This document shows positions 1 through 6,549 of a stretch of DNA of 12,152 bases, piece by piece. The DNA is from an uncultured Ruminococcus sp. GTDB taxonomy: Bacteria > Bacillota > Clostridia > Oscillospirales > Ruminococcaceae. Made by a program: the position numbers and the translations under genes. Positions within the stretch are counted from its first letter, which is position 1, and each line of letters opens with the position of its first letter. The stretch covers positions 1 through 12,152 of the forward strand of contig CALGTV010000091.1 in assembly GCA_937902395.1 (NCBI GenBank). The letters are read 5' to 3'. A model generated the notes under the pieces. It made no database searches and was not told the origin of the DNA. It worked only from the letters and a program-made list of their open reading frames with translations.

Positions 1-58
1 ACGCTGTCTCTGGACTCTGCTAAAGGGCTTCGCCCTTTAGAATCCCACCCTTTGTGGT
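1..58. repeat. partial copy of structured intergenic repeat
   Basis: Bases 4-51 align without gaps to 4642-4689, with 40 of 48 identical by my count. The core is a perfect 9-bp hairpin: arms 20-28 and 32-40, loop TTC. Three of the eight differences lie in this loop. Two others (21 and 39) form a compensatory pair: T-A here, C-G at 4659/4677 in the other copy, so the stem is kept. The copy is cut by the left window edge. As in the second copy, it sits just past the stop codon of a minus-strand gene. It lacks a T-run in the thrH reading direction, so it does not look like a simple terminator. Confidence 0.7.
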
Positions 59-74
59 CTTTTTTTGTCTATAA

Positions 75-686
75 TTAATCCTTAATTGCCTCTTTAATTG
101 CTGCAAGAAGCTCATCATAAGTCTCAAAAGCAGGGAACTGAGGATAATCCTTTTTAATCTGCTCTGTGCTTCTGAAAAGGAAGCCTGCCTTGCTTGCCTG
201 TATCATGCCGAGGTCGTTGAAGCTGTCACCGCTGGCAATAGTCTCATATCCGATAGACTGGAGTGCCTTTACTGTTGTAAGCTTTGATTTTTCACATCTC
301 ATCTTAAAGCCCGTGATTTCGCCGTTTTCTGCTACTTCAAGGGTGTTGCAGAAGATTGTGGGCTGTCCAAGCTTTGCCATAAGGGGTGCGGCAAACTGTG
401 TGAAAGTATCGCTGATAATGATAGTCTGGCAGATAGAGCGAAGCTCGTCAAGGAACTCCTTAGCGCCGGGCATGGGATCAATTTTAGCAATAGTTTCCTG
501 AATTTCTTTAAGACCAAGACCGTGCTCTTTTAAGATATTGATACGGTAATTCATAAGCTTATCGTAGTCAGGCTCGTCACGAGTAGTCTTTTTAAGCTCA
601 GGGATTCCTGTTGCCTCAGCAAAAGCAATCCATATTTCGGGTACGAGTACGCCCTCAAGGTCTAAACAAGTAATATACATTGACAT
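75..686 (-). CDS. thrH: ThrH-type HAD phosphatase / phosphoserine-homoserine phosphotransferase
   Basis: Predicted cytosolic HAD-superfamily enzyme of 203 residues. ThrH of Pseudomonas aeruginosa dephosphorylates phosphoserine and can transfer the phosphate to homoserine, linking serine and threonine synthesis. The N-terminus (CLDLEGVLVPEIWIAFAE) matches that family very closely. HAD motif I is D9-L-E-G, the DxE form typical of ThrH. Motif II is in IISDTF (about 90-95), and the motif IV acid is in SGDSFND (152-158). PQFPAFETY near the C-terminus is also a ThrH signature. Length is normal for the family. An upstream in-frame ATG at 710 exists, but the ATG at 686 is preferred: it has GGAGG 8 bases upstream (695-699) and places the DLEG motif at the expected distance. 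The gene is transcribed away from the dockerin gene and is followed by a structured repeat. Substrate is inferred from homology only. Confidence 0.88.
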   Translation of the reverse strand: MSMYITCLDLEGVLVPEIWIAFAEATGIPELKKTTRDEPDYDKLMNYRINILKEHGLGLKEIQETIAKIDPMPGAKEFLDELRSICQTIIISDTFTQFAAPLMAKLGQPTIFCNTLEVAENGEITGFKMRCEKSKLTTVKALQSIGYETIASGDSFNDLGMIQASKAGFLFRSTEQIKKDYPQFPAFETYDELLAAIKEAIKD

Positions 687-748
687 AATTAATTCCTCCG
701 TATAGGTCATCTATAAAATCAGAGATGCCTTAGTTTTTTTACTTCTTA

Positions 749-777
749 ATTATACATCATTTTATCTCATTTGTAAA
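749..777 (-). promoter_or_regulatory. promoter of thrH
   Basis: On the minus strand a -35 TTTACA (772-777) and a -10 TATAAT (749-754) are separated by exactly 17 bases. The predicted start of transcription lies about 55 bases before the thrH ATG at 686. It is divergent from the promoter at 838-866. Confidence 0.7.
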
Positions 778-837
778 GCGGATTTGAAAAATACAGGGTA
801 ATAATTTTTAGTCAGAATCGTAAATTTTCTGATAATA

Positions 838-866
838 TTGACAAGTGTGTTTTTTTTGTATATAAT
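838..866 (+). promoter_or_regulatory. consensus sigma-A promoter of the dockerin gene
   Basis: TTGACA (838-843), a 17-base spacer that includes a run of T, and TATAAT (861-866). Both hexamers and the spacing match the housekeeping sigma consensus exactly. The predicted 5' leader to the start codon at 918 is about 45 bases. Confidence 0.85.
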
Positions 867-917
867 TAAAAAGAACAGTAAGAAGTAATCTTTTACGATT
901 TGAAAGGAATGATTTTG

Positions 918-2084
918 TTGAATAAATTAAAGAAAATAGCTGCTGTTATTACAGCTATAGCTGCTTTGGGTGGTATTGTACAGATTCCGATTTCACCTAA
1001 TAGAGAATTTCAAACATATGCCGCAGAACTTACGTATTATGAGTATGGTGATTGGTGGTATTCTGTTTTAAGTGACGGAAATGTGTGTATAACACAATAT
1101 GACGGAAATGATGAAGTTGTAACCGTTCCCTCACAGATAAACGGAAGAACGGTTGTGGAAATCGGACAAGGCGGTTTAAAAGGCTTATCCTTTGAACCTG
1201 ATGCAAAAAGGGAGATTATATTACCGAATACAATCAGAAAAATCGGAAACGGAGCGTTCTCAGGCTTAAAAAAGGTAGAGAAAATTAATATCCCCGATAG
1301 TGTTAAGGAAATCGGTATTCTTGCTTTTGCTGAATGTTTAAGCCTTAAATCTATTAATCTCAATAAGGTTGAAAAACTTGGATTTGGTGTTTTTGAGGGG
1401 AGTTCGGCATTAGAGCAGATAACTATTCCGGGAACAATCAAAACCATTCCTGAACGGGCTTTTCACAAGTGTACAGGTCTTAAATCGTTGGTAATCAACA
1501 GCGGAGTAACTACCATAGAAAAAGAAGCAGCATTAAATACTCCTTCTCTGCAAAAAATACAAATTCCAGCCAGTGTAACAAGTATCGGAGAACATGCTTT
1601 CTGTTATTTATGTGAATTCCATGCCGTAAATGAAGGAGGTTATGTGGGGTATTATGAATATATACTTAATGCTGACAATCTCAAAGAATACGTTTGTGGC
1701 AGAGATTCAGCCGCTGAAAAATATGGTATTGACAATGGTATAATTAAGGTTTTTGAGGGCGAGTTCTCATACGAAAACAATTTTATTCCAAGTACTCCTT
1801 CAATAATTTTTAATAAATTGGGAGATACAGACGGTAACGGCGCTATTGATTCCTCTGACGCGTCAATCGTTCTTGCGGAATATTCCGCAGTTCAGACGGG
1901 AAAAAAAGAAACTTTTACTGCAATGCAAAAAAACATGGCTGACGTGAACAGAGATGATACTATTGATGCAGCTGATGCGTCGGAAATTCTACGCTATTAT
2001 GCGGAGGCTTCAACAGGTAAAAATCCTGTTTGGAGCTTTGTTGCAGATATACCTGCAAAAATAAACAGATCTGAGAATTCTTAA
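918..2084 (+). CDS. secreted BspA-type leucine-rich-repeat protein with C-terminal dockerin
   Basis: Extracellular protein of 388 residues, probably docked onto a cohesin-bearing scaffoldin or cell-surface complex. Residues 1-36 form a signal peptide (Lys-rich start, then a hydrophobic Ala/Ile core, cleavage near TYAA). Residues about 66-285 hold LRR_5/BspA-like repeats (IPDSVKEIG.LAFAEC and similar); such domains usually mediate binding rather than catalysis. A type I dockerin follows at about 302-370. It has two calcium loops, D-T-D-G-N-G-A-I-D-S-S-D and D-V-N-R-D-D-T-I-D-A-A-D, each followed by DAS.(I)L/VL..Y. Ligand positions 1, 3, 5, 9 and 12 are intact in both. Start: no in-frame ATG has a spaced ribosome site. 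GAAAGGA (902-908) is 9 bases before TTG 918, which gives a clean signal peptide. ATG 909 and TTG 915 are alternatives. No catalytic domain is visible and the ligand is unknown. I see no clear terminator after the stop. Confidence 0.9.
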   Translation: MNKLKKIAAVITAIAALGGIVQIPISPNREFQTYAAELTYYEYGDWWYSVLSDGNVCITQYDGNDEVVTVPSQINGRTVVEIGQGGLKGLSFEPDAKREIILPNTIRKIGNGAFSGLKKVEKINIPDSVKEIGILAFAECLSLKSINLNKVEKLGFGVFEGSSALEQITIPGTIKTIPERAFHKCTGLKSLVINSGVTTIEKEAALNTPSLQKIQIPASVTSIGEHAFCYLCEFHAVNEGGYVGYYEYILNADNLKEYVCGRDSAAEKYGIDNGIIKVFEGEFSYENNFIPSTPSIIFNKLGDTDGNGAIDSSDASIVLAEYSAVQTGKKETFTAMQKNMADVNRDDTIDAADASEILRYYAEASTGKNPVWSFVADIPAKINRSENS

Positions 2085-2130
2085 AGAAAACCTCTAAAAA
2101 TGAAAGTTTTGTGAATTTTTGAAAAAAGTA

Positions 2131-2158
2131 TTGACTTTCTGGATATATGTGGTATAAT
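2131..2158 (+). promoter_or_regulatory. promoter of the wall-anchored protein gene
   Basis: TTGACT (2131-2136), a 16-base spacer and TATAAT (2153-2158), with an extended -10 TG at 2150-2151. It lies 46 bases after the dockerin gene stop. The leader of about 60 bases is very AT-rich and contains a small ATATAC/GTATAT inverted repeat (2165-2181) of doubtful meaning. Confidence 0.75.
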
Positions 2159-2224
2159 AATATCATATACGTTATGTATATATCATATGTCATTTTACAT
2201 TTAACGCATCAGGAGGTCATAATT

Positions 2225-3154
2225 ATGAAGTCATTCAGAAAAATCACAGCTTGGGCTATGGCTCTTGCTATTTCATCAACTGCAACTGCTGTAACTGCTT
2301 TTGCTGAGGGTAATGCAGTAACTACAGATGTGCCTGCTGCATCAGAGCCGGTTTCAACTGAGCCTGTAGTAACAACTGATATTGTTACAACAGAGGCAAT
2401 TATTGCTACTACTACAGCTTCTACAGAAAATATTTCCGCAGTTACTACAGCTGTTCCTACAACACCTGTTGTTTCACCTGTAATCAGCGGAAAAATCGGT
2501 ACAGCTGAAATCACTGTAAATACAGAAACTAAGGAAGTTACTGTTAAGGATACAGCTACAGGAATGAGTGCTGAATTAAAGGGAAATACTGTTAATTTCG
2601 ATGGTTCTGTTATTCAGACAATTGATATTTCCAATGTTGAGCTGACAGAGGAACAGAACGCTGTTCTTGCAGGAATTCTGACAGTTGCATCATCAGTTAA
2701 GGTTGATACATTGAATTTCTCTGACAATGTAACAGAGGTGAAGTCAATGGCTATCGACAGCGCAATGGCTGACAATTTAACAATGGTATTCGGTAAGAAC
2801 ATCAAGACAATTGCTGATGATTTACTTGGCGAATCAACTGCAAAGGTAACAATTAAGGGCTATAAGGGTACAGCGGCTGAAACTTTTGCAGCATCAAAGA
2901 ATTACACATTTGTAGCGCTTGATGAAAGTGTATCTACTAATGTAACTTATGAAGCTTCAGCAGTAACAACAACTGCAACAACTAAGAAAGCTACTACTGC
3001 ATCCAAAAAGGCTACAACTAAGAAGGCAACAACTACAGCTAAGGCTTCTGATTCTCCTAAAACAGGCGACAGCGGCGTTGGTATGATTGCAGGTGTACTT
3101 GCACTCTCCGCAGTAACAGGCGCAATTGCTCTCAGAAAGAAAGATAACGAATAA
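2225..3154 (+). CDS. Thr-rich cell-wall-anchored surface protein (sortase signal SPKTG)
   Basis: Exported 309-residue protein, probably linked covalently to peptidoglycan by a sortase. A signal peptide spans 1-27 (cleavage after AFA). A Thr/Val/Ala-rich, probably disordered segment covers about 30-86. The core (about 87-240) includes a remnant of the LRR_5/BspA fold, ending in KGYKGTAAETFAASKNYTFVAL, which resembles the cap seen after such repeats. A Thr/Lys-rich wall-spanning linker follows (about 247-276). The end is a sorting signal: S-P-K-T-G (277-281), a hydrophobic helix and an RKK tail. The motif departs from LPxTG at position 1. Start: an in-frame ATG at 2147 overlaps the promoter and is rejected; ATG 2225 has AGGAGGT (2211-2217) 7 bases upstream. 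No cohesin-like domain was recognised, so a direct link to the neighbouring dockerin protein is not shown. Ligand unknown; it may be a stalk or an adhesin. Confidence 0.85.
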   Translation: MKSFRKITAWAMALAISSTATAVTAFAEGNAVTTDVPAASEPVSTEPVVTTDIVTTEAIIATTTASTENISAVTTAVPTTPVVSPVISGKIGTAEITVNTETKEVTVKDTATGMSAELKGNTVNFDGSVIQTIDISNVELTEEQNAVLAGILTVASSVKVDTLNFSDNVTEVKSMAIDSAMADNLTMVFGKNIKTIADDLLGESTAKVTIKGYKGTAAETFAASKNYTFVALDESVSTNVTYEASAVTTTATTKKATTASKKATTKKATTTAKASDSPKTGDSGVGMIAGVLALSAVTGAIALRKKDNE

Positions 3155-3158
3155 TTTT

Positions 3159-3187
3159 AAATCCCCGTCGTGATGACGGGGATTTTT
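3159..3187. terminator. bidirectional Rho-independent terminator
   Basis: A perfect stem (ATCCCCGTC 3161-3169 with GACGGGGAT 3175-3183, loop GTGAT) is followed by TTTTGTT on the plus strand. Flanking A/T bases extend the pairing by two. On the minus strand it is followed by a T-rich stretch too, so it can serve both convergent genes: the surface protein (+) and rmuC (-), whose stop codon is at 3189. Confidence 0.9.
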
Positions 3188-3188
3188 G

Positions 3189-4457
3189 TTATTTGTCGCT
3201 GTTTTTTAAGTCTAATCCCACATTTTTCAATGTGCGGTTAATAGCGTTTGTTCTTGTGCCGATAAGGTTTTCTAAATCCTTATCAGCCATTCTGAGCCTG
3301 TTTCTTGCGGATTCCAGAACAGTTTCAAAGTTGGCAAATTCTGATTTTGCCTCTTCGAGAATTTTCCACACCTCGCCGCTTTTCTTCTGAATTGCAAGGG
3401 TGCGGAATCCCATTTGCAGACTGTTAAGCATAGCCGCCATTGTAGACGGTCCTGCAATGTTAATGCGGAAATCCCTTTGCAATATTTCAACAAGTCCCAT
3501 ATTTACAACCTCGGCGTAAAGGCTTTCAAAGGGCAGGAAGAGAATTGCAAAATCTGTTGTATACGGCGGTTTTACGTATTTTGTGCGGATACTTTTTGCA
3601 CAGCGTTTTATCTCTGCTTCAAGAGCAGAACGAGCGGCTTTCAGTTCTGCGGAATCGCCTTTTTCGTATGCTGCGGCAAGCCTTGCATAAGTATCTCCGG
3701 GGAATTTTGAATCTATGGGCAGATACACGCAGTCCTCGTCTTTGCCGGGGAGTTTTACAGCGAAATCCACACGCTCTGATGAGTTGGGTATAACTGCAAT
3801 CTGCTCGCCGTACTGCTCGGGAGCGAGAATTTCCGCAAGTATCGCTCCAAGCTGGATTTCGCCCATGATTCCGCGGGTTTTAACGTTGGAGAGGACTTTT
3901 TTCAAATCTGATACTCCCGACGCTACAGCTTTCATTTCTCCAAGTCCAGCATATACCTCGGAAAGCCGCTTGTTTACGGTTTCAAATGATTGGGAAATGC
4001 GGTCGTTGAGAGTTTTTTGAAGCTTTTCGCTTACGGTATTATTTATCTTGTCGAGGCTCTCGCTGTTTTCGCGGCGGAGCTTTTCCATGCTTTCGGTGTT
4101 GGAAGTCATAATCTTTTCGAGGCTTTCGCGATTATCGCGGTCGAGAGTTTTCATATCCGCTTCGATTTTTTCAAGAGCTTCAACAGCCTTTTTCTGCTGT
4201 GCCTCGTTGGAACGGCGCAATTCTCCGCCTAAATTGTTGACCTGATACACAAGAGATTCATTCATGCGTACAAGCTGTTCAAGCATAAGCCTGTTCTGAG
4301 TTTCGGCAGTTTTTCCCAGTATATCGACTTTTTTCTGTATTTCGGAAAATTCCTTTTTTCCTGTTCCTCTTGTTTTTGCAATTTTAAAAATAAGCATTAT
4401 TGCAAAAAGCAGAAGTACAATATTGATTACCGCAAGAATAGTTAAAAGTATATCCAT
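3189..4457 (-). CDS. rmuC: RmuC family protein (DNA recombination, nuclease fold)
   Basis: Predicted membrane-tethered protein of 422 residues. RmuC limits DNA inversions at short inverted repeats in E. coli and is thought to be a nuclease of the PD-(D/E)xK type; its biochemistry is poorly known. Residues 4-26 form one membrane helix. Residues about 40-170 are a long coiled coil with a degenerate repeat around ES(L/M)EK...N (105-145). The conserved RmuC domain covers about 185-390. It shows RGIMGEIQL (195-203, usually RG.WGE.QL) and the core V-D231-F-A-V ... P-I-D249-S-K251-F-P, the likely metal and catalytic residues. Length is normal. The ATG at 4457 has AAAGG 5-6 bases upstream. I see no convincing promoter of its own between the start and the repeat at 4500-4695, so it may depend on transcription from the acyl-CoA synthetase side or on a promoter I cannot recognise. 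Confidence 0.9.
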   Translation of the reverse strand: MDILLTILAVINIVLLLFAIMLIFKIAKTRGTGKKEFSEIQKKVDILGKTAETQNRLMLEQLVRMNESLVYQVNNLGGELRRSNEAQQKKAVEALEKIEADMKTLDRDNRESLEKIMTSNTESMEKLRRENSESLDKINNTVSEKLQKTLNDRISQSFETVNKRLSEVYAGLGEMKAVASGVSDLKKVLSNVKTRGIMGEIQLGAILAEILAPEQYGEQIAVIPNSSERVDFAVKLPGKDEDCVYLPIDSKFPGDTYARLAAAYEKGDSAELKAARSALEAEIKRCAKSIRTKYVKPPYTTDFAILFLPFESLYAEVVNMGLVEILQRDFRINIAGPSTMAAMLNSLQMGFRTLAIQKKSGEVWKILEEAKSEFANFETVLESARNRLRMADKDLENLIGTRTNAINRTLKNVGLDLKNSDK

Positions 4458-4499
4458 AATAACCTTTCGTTTTTTGTATTGGTTTCCTGTATAAATTTA

Positions 4500-4695
4500 A
4501 AGGGGACGCTCTCTCTTGCAGAGCGTCCCCTCTTTCGAAACTGTCCACAGGACTGTTTCGAAATTCACCCCTTGCAGAGCGCTTAAAGGCATCGCAGAGC
4601 TTTGCTCTGCGTGGGACCAGTCCCACACCCTGCAAGAGACTCTGTCTCTTGACTCTGCCAAAGGGCAGTGCCCTTTGGAAACCCAGCCTAATGGG
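4500..4695. repeat. array of six stem-loops; full-length structured intergenic repeat
   Basis: Six hairpins follow one another. (1) 4501-4531: 12-bp stem around GGGGACGCTCT. (2) 4533-4563: TTTCGAAAC/GTTTCGAAA plus GTCC/GGAC, with one T-T mismatch. (3) 4593-4611: CGCAGAGC/GCTCTGCG. (4) 4611-4626: GTGGGA/TCCCAC. (5) 4633-4651: CAAGAGAC/GTCTCTTG. (6) 4658-4678: CCAAAGGGC/GCCCTTTGG. The 11-mer CTTGCAGAGCG occurs twice (4515-4525 and 4571-4581). The right end (4642-4689) recurs at 4-51. The array fills the gap between the acyl-CoA synthetase stop and the rmuC start. Read on the minus strand, hairpin 1 is followed by TTTAAATTT and could terminate transcription. No coding sequence is supported. I take it to be a dispersed, non-coding repeat; copy number cannot be judged from this window. 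Confidence 0.8.
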
Positions 4696-4703
4696 ATGTA
4701 TCA

Positions 4704-6338
4704 TTAATTCTTTATCTGAGAAGCAACAAGGCTTTCTCCACAGTAAATCTCACGAAGCTTCGGCTTTTCAATTTTGCCTGTGGGATTTCTCGGAACATCG
4801 GCAAAAATAATCTTATGAGGGCGCTTGTATCTCGGCATTTTCTGGCTGAAAGCGTTGATGTCCTCCTCTGTGCAGGTCATACCGTCCTTTACGGAGATAA
4901 TAGCCGCCGCAATTTCGCCTAAACGCTTGTCAGGAAGTCCGATAACTGCAACATCCTTTACAGCAGGATGTGAGCGGAGGAAATCTTCAATCTGTACGGG
5001 ATAAAGGTTTTCACCACCGCTGATAATAACATCTTTTTTACGGTCAACGAGGAAGATAAAGCCGTCCTCGTCCTCCTGCGCCATATCGCCTGTAAGAAGC
5101 CAGCCGTCTTTGAGTGTATCTGCTGTAGCCTTTTCGTCACGGTAGTAGCAGGTCATAACTCCGGGGCCTTTTACATAAAGCTCGCCAACCTGACCGCGCT
5201 CAACAGCGTTGCCGTTTTCGTCAGCAATTTTTGTTTCCCAGCCAAAGCCTGCTTTGCCGATTGCGCCAACTTTATGTATATTCTCAACGCCCAGATGTAC
5301 GCAGCCGGGGCCTATGGATTCGCTGAGACCGTAGTTTGTGTCATACTGATGCTTAGGGAATTTTTCTTTCCAGCGCGCAATAAGCGACGGAGGAACAGGC
5401 TGTGCACCGATGTGCATAAGTCTCCATGGGGAGAGGTCGTAGTCGTCAAGATTTATTTCGCCTCTGTCGATAGCGTCGAGAATATCCTGTGCCCACGGAA
5501 CGAGAAGCCATACAATAGAACAGCCCTCGTTTGATGCTGTTTCAATAATTGACTTTGGTTTTACGCCTTTAAGCAGTACAGCTTTGCTTCCTGACTGGAG
5601 ACTGCCGAACCAGTGCATTTTAGCACCTGTATGATAGAGTGGGGGAATACAGAGGAAAACGTCCTCGCGGCTCTGATTGTGATGATTCTGCTCAACAAGG
5701 GCAGAGTGTACAAGGCTTTCATGATTGTGGAGAATAGCCTTGGGGAATCCTGTAGTACCCGATGAGAAGTAAATAGCCGCATTGTCCTCGTCAGTGAGAG
5801 CAATTTCGGGAGCTGTACTGGAGCAGTTTGCAACATTGCTGTCATAATGCTCGGCAAAAGAGGGGCAGCCCTCGCCAACGTAGAAAAGGAGACGGTTTTT
5901 GCTGATTTCTCCTGCAATTTCCTCAACTCTGCCAATGAACTCTGGACCAAACATAAGTATATCAACTTCTGCAAGGTCAAGGCAGTATTTGATTTCGTCG
6001 GCTGTATAGCGGAAATTCAGCGGAACAGCCAATGCGCCTGCTTTGAGGATTCCGAAGTAAATAGGCAGCCATTCAAGGCAGTTCATAAGGAGAATCCCCA
6101 CCTTATCGCCTTTCTGTACGCCTCTTTCAAGGAGCATATTTGCGAACCTGTTAGCCTTTTCGTTGAAAACCGCCCATGTGATTTCGCGGCGGTATGGGCT
6201 TTCGGGAGCAGGCTCAATGAGGTTATATTCTTTCCATGTTACACGGCGATTCTCCGTTATTTCGGGATTCACCTCCACAAGAGCAATATCATTGCCGTAT
6301 AAATCGGCGTTTCTTTCAAGTAATTCTGTAATAGGCAT
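4704..6338 (-). CDS. AMP-forming acyl-CoA synthetase (class I adenylate-forming enzyme)
   Basis: Cytosolic enzyme of 544 residues that should activate a carboxylic acid with ATP to an acyl-AMP and pass it to CoA. All core motifs of the ANL superfamily are present: P-loop SSGTTGFPK (192-200), YGLSES (336-341), WLLTGD (413-418), hinge region DRKKDVIISGGENLYP (432-447) and the catalytic Lys522 in PTGK. The N-terminal 1-60 and the fold as a whole resemble medium/long-chain fatty acid:CoA ligases more than acetyl-CoA synthetase, but the substrate cannot be read from sequence; an aromatic or branched acid is possible. Length is normal. The ATG at 6338 has GAAAGGA (6347-6353 on the plus strand) 8 bases upstream. 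No beta-oxidation genes lie nearby. A promoter with an overlapping inverted repeat precedes it, suggesting repression, perhaps by an acid- or acyl-CoA-sensing regulator encoded elsewhere. Confidence 0.88.
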   Translation of the reverse strand: MPITELLERNADLYGNDIALVEVNPEITENRRVTWKEYNLIEPAPESPYRREITWAVFNEKANRFANMLLERGVQKGDKVGILLMNCLEWLPIYFGILKAGALAVPLNFRYTADEIKYCLDLAEVDILMFGPEFIGRVEEIAGEISKNRLLFYVGEGCPSFAEHYDSNVANCSSTAPEIALTDEDNAAIYFSSGTTGFPKAILHNHESLVHSALVEQNHHNQSREDVFLCIPPLYHTGAKMHWFGSLQSGSKAVLLKGVKPKSIIETASNEGCSIVWLLVPWAQDILDAIDRGEINLDDYDLSPWRLMHIGAQPVPPSLIARWKEKFPKHQYDTNYGLSESIGPGCVHLGVENIHKVGAIGKAGFGWETKIADENGNAVERGQVGELYVKGPGVMTCYYRDEKATADTLKDGWLLTGDMAQEDEDGFIFLVDRKKDVIISGGENLYPVQIEDFLRSHPAVKDVAVIGLPDKRLGEIAAAIISVKDGMTCTEEDINAFSQKMPRYKRPHKIIFADVPRNPTGKIEKPKLREIYCGESLVASQIKN

Positions 6339-6353
6339 TATAATTTTCCTTTC

Positions 6354-6400
6354 AATAGTATACTACATACTATTTTAACACAAAAAAGCGTAAAAGTAAA
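6354..6400 (-). promoter_or_regulatory. promoter of acyl-CoA synthetase with overlapping operator-like inverted repeat
   Basis: On the minus strand, -35 TTTACT (6395-6400), a 17-base spacer and -10 TAAAAT (6372-6377). A perfect 8-bp inverted repeat (AATAGTAT 6354-6361, ATACTATT 6367-6374, 5-base centre) overlaps the end of the -10 and the expected transcription start. This is the classic place for a repressor operator. The motif does not match an operator I can name. Confidence 0.6.
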
Positions 6401-6427
6401 TAGCTTGCAGGGTGTCAATTTCGACAA

Positions 6428-6454
6428 AAAACAACTCTGATAATTGGTTGTTTT
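6428..6454. promoter_or_regulatory. inverted repeat in divergent intergenic region
   Basis: AAAACAAC (6428-6435) and GTTGTTTT (6447-6454) are perfect complements separated by 11 bases. It lies between the two divergent promoters of this gap. It could be a second regulator site; on the minus strand its right arm continues into a T-run, but no gene ends here for it to terminate. Confidence 0.35.
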
Positions 6455-6480
6455 GCTGGTTTAAAATATGTTTTCAGTTA

Positions 6481-6509
6481 TTGACATTAATATAGATTAT
6501 TGGTATAAT
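6481..6509 (+). promoter_or_regulatory. consensus extended -10 promoter of the membrane protein gene
   Basis: TTGACA (6481-6486), a 17-base spacer and TATAAT (6504-6509), plus an extended -10 TG at 6501-6502. Every element matches consensus. Predicted leader of about 34 bases to the ATG at 6550. Confidence 0.85.
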
Positions 6510-6549
6510 TAATTGAAAGTTTCTCTTATAAAAAAGGATTATTACAGTA

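Noticed and set aside
850..857. T-run as a terminator
   Set aside because: No hairpin precedes it; it is simply the spacer of the perfect promoter at 838-866.
2147..2224. N-terminal extension of the wall-anchored protein from ATG 2147
   Set aside because: It overlaps the -10 region at 2153-2158 and would spoil the signal peptide; ATG 2225 has AGGAGGT at proper distance.
2210..2514. Antisense open frames opposite the Thr-rich surface protein and other genes
   Set aside because: Low-complexity mirror frames of real genes without ribosome sites or motifs.
2225..3154. Cohesin domain in the wall-anchored protein
   Set aside because: The core resembles an LRR_5-type remnant and I could not see cohesin-like strand patterns; calling it a scaffoldin would be unsupported.
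4500..4695. CRISPR array
   Set aside because: The repeats are different palindromes in tandem, not equal direct repeats with unique spacers, and no cas gene is present.
4516..4707. Open frames across the stem-loop array
   Set aside because: They arise from the palindromic GC-rich hairpins, have no ribosome site and no protein-like features.
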